Assembly (NCBI RefSeq): GCF_938039775.1 | Contig: NZ_CALHTQ010000104.1 | Span: 1 to 12,834 of the forward strand | Source of the DNA: an uncultured Mogibacterium sp. | Lineage (GTDB): Bacteria > Bacillota_A > Clostridia > Peptostreptococcales > Anaerovoracaceae | Direction of reading: 5' to 3' | DNA: 12,834 bases | Shown here: in pieces, positions 1 through 5,707 of the stretch | Layout: every line of letters starts with the position of its first letter | Numbering within the stretch: position 1 is the stretch's first letter | The notes under the pieces: model-generated | What the model saw: the letters and a program-made list of their open reading frames with translations, nothing else | Database searches by the model: none | What the model was told of the DNA's origin: nothing | Made by a program: the position numbers and the translations under genes

Positions 1-1
1 T

Positions 2-808
2 TTATTTATTGAGGAGGCTATTTCAAAAGTTGATGTGAGCAATATTCGCTGCATTTCCGTATCTGATGCCCCGAGAAGAGTAGCGGGTTCGTATATGCCA
101 GTTTTTTTAGCAGGTTATAATGCTGCAAAGATATTAAGTGCAAGTCTTGAAATACCACTTTATACATTTTCTCACCAAGAAGGTCATGTATCGGCTGTAC
201 TTAATTCTTTGACCGAAGATTTCTCAGATAGTAAAGTTATATTTTTTCATCTGAGCGGAGGAACGACCGAGACACTTATAGCTGAAACAGACGGTATCCA
301 TTACAAGCTTGAAATAGTTGGTGGAACGAAAGATATTAGCATAGGTAAACTCCTTGATAGAGTAGGTGTAGCACTTGGCTATGATTTTCCAGCTGGAAAA
401 TATATAGATGAGTTCGCTATCAAACATAGATATAGTAGCTCTAAGCATCTTAGCAACATTAAAATTGATGATGGTTGGTTTAATTTATCTGGAACAGAGT
501 TTCAAGTTATGAAGGCAATTAAATCATCTGACACAGAAGTTATTGTAGAGCTAATGGAAAAATTATCAATTCTGCTCTTCGAACTAGCAAAGTTTTTGTC
601 AAATAAATACGGCATAAGAAACGTTTATATGGCTGGTGGAGTAGCTGCAAGTTGTTACGTCAGAGACAAGATTCGAGAACTCACAAGACTAGATAATTCT
701 TTTAAAGTAAATTTCGGAAACCCAGAGCTATCCGGTGATAACGCTGTTGGTATAGCATTGCTCGGAGGAAGGGCATTAGATGAATCCATTTTCAATAACA
801 CAATTTAA
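2..808 (+). CDS. TsaD/Kae1-like domain protein (M22 'glycoprotease' paralogue), 5' end missing
   Basis: The frame is open from the first complete codon of the window, so the start lies upstream; about 268 codons are visible and the family is roughly 310 residues long. Seen in sequence: an HQEGH motif at 173-187, matching the HxxxH metal-binding motif of TsaD/Kae1; an ASKHA-type glycine motif LSGGTTETL from 251; an LSGTEF block resembling the FSFSG block of TsaD; an AGGVAAS motif; and GDNAVGIA near the end, whose Asp codon (737-739) corresponds to the third metal ligand. Genuine TsaD transfers threonylcarbamoyl to A37 of tRNAs, forming t6A. Clostridia often carry this divergent paralogue beside xseA in addition to a true tsaD, and its role is not established. 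The sequence departs from typical TsaD in several blocks (GKLLDR where TsaD has GxAFDK), so I call it a paralogue. It overlaps xseA by 29 bases, which suggests translational coupling. Confidence 0.85.
   Translation, partial: LFIEEAISKVDVSNIRCISVSDAPRRVAGSYMPVFLAGYNAAKILSASLEIPLYTFSHQEGHVSAVLNSLTEDFSDSKVIFFHLSGGTTETLIAETDGIHYKLEIVGGTKDISIGKLLDRVGVALGYDFPAGKYIDEFAIKHRYSSSKHLSNIKIDDGWFNLSGTEFQVMKAIKSSDTEVIVELMEKLSILLFELAKFLSNKYGIRNVYMAGGVAASCYVRDKIRELTRLDNSFKVNFGNPELSGDNAVGIALLGGRALDESIFNNTI
764..769 (+). promoter_or_regulatory. Shine-Dalgarno site of xseA inside the preceding gene
   Basis: GGAGGA lies ten bases before the ATG at 780, within the last codons of the TsaD-like gene. It supports this start for xseA even though it makes the two genes overlap by 29 bases in different frames. 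Ribosomes finishing the upstream gene would pass over this site, so coupled translation is likely (inference). Confidence 0.75.
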
Positions 809-1919
809 TGAGTATGTTTCAAAAAAACTTAACAACGATCCTAACCTCAATAATTTACCGCTAATCGGAGAAGTTTCAGGGGTATCAATGAGCGCTGGAC
901 ATATGTATTTTTCTTTGAAAGACGAAAATAGTGTTCTTCGTTCGGTAATATGGCGAGGTAATATTTCTAAAATCGACACATCACTCATCCAAAATGGTAG
1001 TAAAATAGTAGCGCTTGGAGATATTAGTGCATATGCGCGTGGTGGAAATTATTCGTTTTCTGTTCGTATGGTTGAAAGCTTTGGTGAAGGTGACCTTGCA
1101 AAGGAATATAACCGAGTTAAGACGCTACTCGAATCAGAGGGTTTATTCTCAAGAAAATACAAGAAACCTATTCCTAGATTTGCCAAGAGAATAGGTGTTA
1201 TTACATCTGATACTGGAGCTGCTATAGAAGATATTAAGAAAATCATCACAAGCAAGAATGATTATGCTGATATAATTATATTTCCAACTCTAGTTCAAGG
1301 CATAGGTTCGCCTGCAAGCATAATTAAAAGTATCAAAATAGCCAATGATGTAAGTAAATCTGGCAAACCCATAGATGTTCTCATAGTTGGACGTGGTGGT
1401 GGATCAGCTGAAGATTTGGCATCATTTAATGACGAAGGTGTTGCAAGAGCAATATTCGCTTCTGATATCCCAATCATCAGTGCAGTTGGACACGAATCTG
1501 ATGTATCTATATCTGACTGGGTTGCTGATGCAAGGGCAGAAACACCGACTGCTGCTGCAGAAATGGCCGCTATCGATACATTTGAACTTAGAGAACAGAT
1601 TGCGAGAAATGAGCAGGAGCTCAAAAAATCTATCGCATATAAAATCAATACGGAACGCAACAATATCAAGATTCAGAGAAACCATCTTATCCATGTTATG
1701 ATTAGCAAAGTTCGAGAGATGAGACTTAATATAGATAAGGCAGTTATTGCACTAAGAGAAAACAATCCGACCAATGTGTTGAACAAAGGTTATGCATTAG
1801 TAACAAAAGATAATCATGTAGTCACAGAAGCGTCAAATATTGACGTGAATGAGATTTATACAGTTATTATGGCTGACGGTTCGTTTGAAACGAAAATTAC
1901 GTCTAAAACGCAAAATTAA
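780..1919 (+). CDS. xseA: Exodeoxyribonuclease VII large subunit
   Basis: Catalytic subunit of exonuclease VII, which degrades single-stranded DNA from both ends to short oligonucleotides and acts in the cytoplasm with several XseB copies. The 379-residue protein begins with an OB-fold (about residues 1-100, including GEVSGVSMSAGHMYFSLKD), followed by the catalytic domain. Visible family motifs are GVITSDTGAAIEDI (with Asp151), GRGGGSAEDLASFNDE (Arg205) and SAVGHESDVSISDWVADARA (His238, Asp241), then TPTAAAE. These match the Arg, His and Asp residues regarded as essential in the E. coli enzyme. The C-terminal part (about 265-340) is a charged helical region that would form the coiled coil binding XseB, followed by the usual short barrel with LNKGYALVT. 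The length is slightly below the 400-450 common in the family but no domain is missing. xseB follows after ten bases. Confidence 0.97.
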   Translation: MNPFSITQFNEYVSKKLNNDPNLNNLPLIGEVSGVSMSAGHMYFSLKDENSVLRSVIWRGNISKIDTSLIQNGSKIVALGDISAYARGGNYSFSVRMVESFGEGDLAKEYNRVKTLLESEGLFSRKYKKPIPRFAKRIGVITSDTGAAIEDIKKIITSKNDYADIIIFPTLVQGIGSPASIIKSIKIANDVSKSGKPIDVLIVGRGGGSAEDLASFNDEGVARAIFASDIPIISAVGHESDVSISDWVADARAETPTAAAEMAAIDTFELREQIARNEQELKKSIAYKINTERNNIKIQRNHLIHVMISKVREMRLNIDKAVIALRENNPTNVLNKGYALVTKDNHVVTEASNIDVNEIYTVIMADGSFETKITSKTQN

Positions 1920-1929
1920 GAGGTGTGAT

Positions 1930-2130
1930 ATGACAAAGAATATCGATAAAACTTTTATGGAGGCTTATCAGGGCCTAGTTGATGCTGCAACTAATATAAC
2001 AAAACAGACAACTTCAATAGATGAGTCTATGAAACTCTTCGATGAAGGTATGAAAGATGCTGAACTATGCAATAAGATGCTCGATCAAGCAGAGCAGAAG
2101 ATTGAAGTATATACAAAAGAAGAAATATAG
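1930..2130 (+). CDS. xseB: Exodeoxyribonuclease VII small subunit
   Basis: Small helical subunit of exonuclease VII; several copies wrap the coiled coil of XseA and are needed for activity. The 66-residue product has the family pattern: FMEAYQGLVDAA near the N terminus, then MKLFDEGMKDAELCNKMLDQAEQKIEV, close to the usual 'L..YE.G..L...C...L..AE.KV' form. I place the start at the ATG at 1930, which has the purine-rich GAGGTG just upstream. A longer in-frame ATG at 1849 lies inside xseA, has no ribosome site, and would add 27 basic residues foreign to the family. The gene sits directly after xseA and eight bases before ispA, an arrangement common in Clostridia and Bacilli. Confidence 0.95.
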   Translation: MTKNIDKTFMEAYQGLVDAATNITKQTTSIDESMKLFDEGMKDAELCNKMLDQAEQKIEVYTKEEI

Positions 2131-2138
2131 GGGTTCAA

Positions 2139-3032
2139 ATGTACAATTACGAAGAATACAAATCAATTATCGAAAAACATTTGCTAGACTATATTCCCAA
2201 GATTGATATCAAGGCTAGGACACTTTTCGATTCTATGAAATACAGCGTAATGAGTGGTGGAAAAAGACTTCGTCCAGTATTGCTTTTGGCCGCATGTGAT
2301 TTTGCAGGAGGTGATATCTATGAAGCCCTACCTTATGCATGCGCTCTCGAATATATTCATACATATTCTTTGATTCACGATGATTTACCAGCTATGGATA
2401 ACGACGATCTTCGTCGCGGAAATCCAACTAATCATAAAATATTTGGTGAAGATATTGCAATTCTTGGAGGAGATGCTCTTCTAAATACTGCAATGGAACT
2501 CATGTTTAGGGATTTCACTTATCACTTTGATAATCCTGAAAAACTTAAGAGGCACTGCTGTGCAGGTCTTGCAATCGCAAAAGCAGCAGGCGTTAACGGC
2601 ATGATTGCTGGTCAGGTGGTAGATGTAGAGAACGGTATGAAGGATTGCTCACGTGAATTTGTTGACTTCATTGAAGAGAACAAGACAGGAGCACTTATCA
2701 GCGCTCCAATTATCGCTGGACTTGGAATAGCTGGTGCTGAAAAGGAACTTGTTGATGCATTTACAGTATATGCTAGATGTATCGGAAAAGCCTTTCAGAT
2801 ATCTGATGACATCCTTGATATGACGGGATCAGCTGAGGAGCTTGGCAAGACTCCAGGCAAGGATTCACAGCAGGAAAAGGCTAACTTCGCCATCGTTAAC
2901 GGTATAGAGCAGGCAAGGCAAGAGCTACATAGACTTACAATTACAGCTATTGAATCTATTGAACGATTCGAAACATCAGATAAAAATTTCTTTACAGATC
3001 TAGCACTTAAGCTAGAACAGAGGAGAGCATAA
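2139..3032 (+). CDS. ispA: Short-chain polyprenyl (farnesyl) diphosphate synthase
   Basis: Condenses DMAPP with isopentenyl diphosphate units, most likely to farnesyl diphosphate (C15), the precursor for undecaprenyl and other prenyl carriers. The 297-residue all-helical protein shows the first Asp-rich motif DDLPAMDNDD at 81-90, with four residues between the Asp groups as in bacterial type II farnesyl diphosphate synthases, and the second motif DDILD at 223-227. GGKRLRPVL (40-48) supplies diphosphate-binding residues, and DDLRRGNPTNHK is a family block. The residues just before the first motif (YSLIH) match those in E. coli IspA and favour a short product; a geranylgeranyl product cannot be excluded from sequence. 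A weak GGGG site overlapping the stop of xseB precedes the ATG. Its stop codon shares one base with the dxs start (TAATG), so the two isoprenoid genes are probably translationally coupled. Confidence 0.95.
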   Translation: MYNYEEYKSIIEKHLLDYIPKIDIKARTLFDSMKYSVMSGGKRLRPVLLLAACDFAGGDIYEALPYACALEYIHTYSLIHDDLPAMDNDDLRRGNPTNHKIFGEDIAILGGDALLNTAMELMFRDFTYHFDNPEKLKRHCCAGLAIAKAAGVNGMIAGQVVDVENGMKDCSREFVDFIEENKTGALISAPIIAGLGIAGAEKELVDAFTVYARCIGKAFQISDDILDMTGSAEELGKTPGKDSQQEKANFAIVNGIEQARQELHRLTITAIESIERFETSDKNFFTDLALKLEQRRA

Positions 3033-4909
3033 TGAAGTATGATCTTGAACACGAAGATCTAATATCAATTATAAAATCTGCAGATGAAAGTGAACTCGCT
3101 GAACTCTGTAAGGATATTCGAGAATTTCTAATTCAGAAGGTATCCAAAACTGGTGGCCATTTGGCTTCTAATCTCGGCGTGGTAGAACTTACTGTTGCGA
3201 TGCATAAGGTTTATGACAGCCCTCGCGACAAACTTATTTATGATGTTGGGCATCAGACATACGTACATAAGATACTCACTGGTAGAGCTGATCGGTTTGA
3301 TACACTTCGCAAGTTTAAAGGACTTAGTGGATTCCCTAAGGCTTATGAAAGCGTTCACGATGCTTATGATACTGGTCATAGTAGCACTTCGCTTGGTGCT
3401 GCAGCAGGCTATGCAGTTGCACGTAACTTAAAAGGTGAGGACAACGAAGTTGTTGCGCTCATTGGAGATGGTGCGATGACTGGAGGGTTAGTGTACGAAG
3501 CTTTAAATAATATTGGTTCTAATAGATTAAAAGTTCGAATTATCTTAAATGATAACGGTATGTCAATTGCTCATAATGTCGGAGCTATGTCGAAGCATCT
3601 ACAGGGACTTCGCAGTTCTTCAAACTATATAAATGCCAAGAAATCAGTACGAACTTCACTAAATAAAGTTCCGCTAATAGGAAAGCCTATTTCAAATGGA
3701 ATTAGTCGTACGAAGTCGCGTATTAAGCTTTCTGTACTAGATCAGCAGGGAATTCTGTTTGAGGAGCTAGGTATTAAATACATCGGACCAGTTGATGGGT
3801 ATAATATTCCAAAGCTAGTAGAAGCTTTTAATGCGGCAAATGCAGTTGACGGACCTACATTAGTCCACATTATTACTAAAAAAGGTAAGGGCTATTCATG
3901 GTCAGAGAAGTACCCAAAAAAGTTTCATGGTGTCGGACCATTTAGTATTGATGACGGTAATGTATTATCGTCTGATTCGCCATCTTCAGATTTATCATTT
4001 TCTGAGGTCTTTGGTAATAAGCTTCTAGAGCTAGCTAAGAAAGACCCCCGCATTATTGCTATTACTGCCGCAATGGGAACTGCAACTGGGCTAGGACCAT
4101 TTTATGAAAAGTTTCCCGAAAGATTTTTTGATGTCGGAATTGCTGAGCAGCATGCAGTATTATTCGCAGCTGGATTAGCTAAAGCCGGCATGATTCCTGT
4201 TGCTCCAATATATTCATCTTTCTTACAGAGAGCTTATGATCAAATAATTGAGGATATATGTATTCAAAATCAACATGTCGTATTCGGTGTTGATAGGGCA
4301 GGTCTTGTTGGAGCTGATGGTGAAACACATCACGGCGTTTTTGATATCAGTTATCTGTCTAGTATTCCTAACATGACTGTACTATCACCTGCTGATGGAA
4401 CACAGCTTGAAGAAATGCTCGAATATGCAGTTAAACAAATGGATTCTCCAGTTGCAATTCGATATCCACGCGGATTAGCAAAATTTGACCATCTTAAGTT
4501 AAAATCATTTTCTGGAAATAATATCAAACTGTCTCAAGGTACAGATATCACCATCCTCGCTGTAGGATGTATGCTTGATACCGCACTTGATGCAGCTCGT
4601 GAGTTAATGAGTATCGGCTATAGCGTCGGTGTTACAAATGTATGTGTTGTTAGTCCATTTGAATATAAACTTATTGAAATCGATACAAAACTTGTAATTA
4701 CTATCGAAGACAACGTTATTCGCGGTGGCTTCGGTGAATCATTTGCCTCTGCAGCACTTAAAGCAGGACATGATTATGGATTAATAACTCTTGGTGTTCC
4801 AGACGCTTTCGTCGAGCAAGGTTCTGTAGAGCAGCTTCGAATTGAGTGCGGAATGACTGGGGAAGACATAGTGAAAGGAGCAACTGAGTACTTTGAAGGA
4901 AAGGCTTGA
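3032..4909 (+). CDS. dxs: 1-deoxy-D-xylulose-5-phosphate synthase
   Basis: First enzyme of the MEP isoprenoid pathway: a thiamine-diphosphate and Mg-dependent condensation of pyruvate with glyceraldehyde 3-phosphate to give DXP. The 625-residue length is normal. Domain I shows GGHLASNLGVVELT, YDVGHQTYVHKILTGR, and the ThDP/Mg motif GDGAMTGG (from residue 145) ending in LNDNGMSIA. Domain II contains DVGIAEQHAV with the ThDP-activating Glu372, then YSSFLQRAYDQIIEDI and DRAGLVGADGETHHGVFD. The C-terminal transketolase domain follows, with AIRYPRG and VITIEDNVIRGGFGES. The ATG overlaps the ispA stop by one base and has AGGAGA just before it. The last 17 bases overlap tlyA in another frame. Presence of dxs shows the organism makes its isoprenoids by the MEP route; one downstream user, MiaA, lies in the same cluster. 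Confidence 0.98.
   Translation: MKYDLEHEDLISIIKSADESELAELCKDIREFLIQKVSKTGGHLASNLGVVELTVAMHKVYDSPRDKLIYDVGHQTYVHKILTGRADRFDTLRKFKGLSGFPKAYESVHDAYDTGHSSTSLGAAAGYAVARNLKGEDNEVVALIGDGAMTGGLVYEALNNIGSNRLKVRIILNDNGMSIAHNVGAMSKHLQGLRSSSNYINAKKSVRTSLNKVPLIGKPISNGISRTKSRIKLSVLDQQGILFEELGIKYIGPVDGYNIPKLVEAFNAANAVDGPTLVHIITKKGKGYSWSEKYPKKFHGVGPFSIDDGNVLSSDSPSSDLSFSEVFGNKLLELAKKDPRIIAITAAMGTATGLGPFYEKFPERFFDVGIAEQHAVLFAAGLAKAGMIPVAPIYSSFLQRAYDQIIEDICIQNQHVVFGVDRAGLVGADGETHHGVFDISYLSSIPNMTVLSPADGTQLEEMLEYAVKQMDSPVAIRYPRGLAKFDHLKLKSFSGNNIKLSQGTDITILAVGCMLDTALDAARELMSIGYSVGVTNVCVVSPFEYKLIEIDTKLVITIEDNVIRGGFGESFASAALKAGHDYGLITLGVPDAFVEQGSVEQLRIECGMTGEDIVKGATEYFEGKA
4874..4880 (+). promoter_or_regulatory. Shine-Dalgarno site supporting a TTG start of tlyA
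   Basis: AAAGGAG lies 12 bases before the TTG at 4893, within the end of dxs. An in-frame stop (TGA at 4872-4874) closes the frame upstream, and the only other near-cognate start between is CTG at 4884. The TTG gives MKERLDVILVNMG, the usual TlyA N terminus, so it decides the start. Confidence 0.65.
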
Positions 4910-5687
4910 TGTCATACTTGTAAATATGGGGCTCGCTCCATCTCGCGATAATGCTAAACGGACGATTATGGCTGGTTTAGTAACTGTAGACGGTGTCGTA
5001 GAGACTAAATCTGGACAGAAGTTTGATGTTGATAGCGAGTTTGTTGTCAAAGATAAACTGATTAAATATGTAAGCCGTGGCGGCCTCAAACTTGAGAAGG
5101 CCATTAAATCATTTGATATAGACCTTTATGGCTGCTACACCGTCGATATGGGTGCTTCTACAGGTGGTTTTACCGACTGTATGCTCATGAACGGTGCAGT
5201 TAAAGTATATGCGCTCGATGTAGGTTATGGACAGCTAGATTACAAGTTAAGAGTTGATCCACGTGTCGTGAACATGGAGAAAACCAACATTCGTTACCTA
5301 GATACAGCTCTCATTGAGGAACCTATAGACTTTATATCAATCGATGTTTCCTTTATATCCTTGAAGCACATGTTTCCTGTAGCCGCAGAACTGCTTAATG
5401 AGAATGGTGCGGTTATGTGCCTAATCAAACCACAATTTGAAGCTGGTCGTGAACAGGTTGGTAAAAAGGGAATCGTGCGTGACAGCAACGTTCACGTAGA
5501 GGTAATAGCGAACGTTATTGAATACGCAGCACTCGAGGGTTTATATCCTCATGGACTAGATTATTCACCTGTGAAGGGAACCAAGGGCAATATAGAGTAT
5601 CTACTGTATCTCAAGAAAACAGAATCAATTGACTCTATCTCACCAGAAGAAATTGTAAAAAGGGCTCATAACGAACTCGATTGCTAG
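4893..5687 (+). CDS. tlyA: TlyA family rRNA 2'-O-methyltransferase / haemolysin-like protein
   Basis: Members methylate the ribose 2'-O of rRNA (in mycobacteria 16S C1409 and 23S C1920, affecting capreomycin sensitivity); substrate sites in Clostridia are less certain. The 264-residue protein has an S4 RNA-binding domain (about 1-62: RLDVILVNMGLAPSRDNAKR, ending SRGGLKLEKAI) and an FtsJ/RrmJ-type SAM methyltransferase domain. Visible in the latter are the SAM motif DMGASTGGF (85-93), DVGYGQLDYKLR, Asp151 in SIDVSFISL, Lys179 in LIKPQFEAG, and GNIEYLL near the end, consistent with the K-D-K-E catalytic set. Translation appears to begin at TTG and overlaps dxs by 17 bases, so it is likely coupled to dxs. 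In many Clostridia tlyA is followed by nadK, argR and recN; here mutS follows after 20 bases. The 'haemolysin' name is historical. Confidence 0.95.
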   Translation: MKERLDVILVNMGLAPSRDNAKRTIMAGLVTVDGVVETKSGQKFDVDSEFVVKDKLIKYVSRGGLKLEKAIKSFDIDLYGCYTVDMGASTGGFTDCMLMNGAVKVYALDVGYGQLDYKLRVDPRVVNMEKTNIRYLDTALIEEPIDFISIDVSFISLKHMFPVAAELLNENGAVMCLIKPQFEAGREQVGKKGIVRDSNVHVEVIANVIEYAALEGLYPHGLDYSPVKGTKGNIEYLLYLKKTESIDSISPEEIVKRAHNELDC

Positions 5688-5707
5688 CATATTAAAGGGG
5701 GAAAATC

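Noticed and set aside
1295..1669. Long minus-strand open frame within xseA
   Set aside because: Opposite to a certain gene, no recognisable protein family, no ribosome site seen; it is a shadow of xseA codon use. The same applies to the other minus-strand frames across dxs, mutS, mutL and 12483-12719.
1849..1929. Longer in-frame start for xseB inside xseA
   Set aside because: No ribosome site, and the added basic residues are simply xseA sequence read in another frame; the ATG at 1930 has a good site and the family N terminus.
5629..5659. TTGACT with an AT-rich TGTAAA further on, as a possible promoter for mutS
   Set aside because: Spacing is 19 bases and the -10 match is poor; it lies in the tlyA coding region and such matches are expected by chance in AT-rich DNA.
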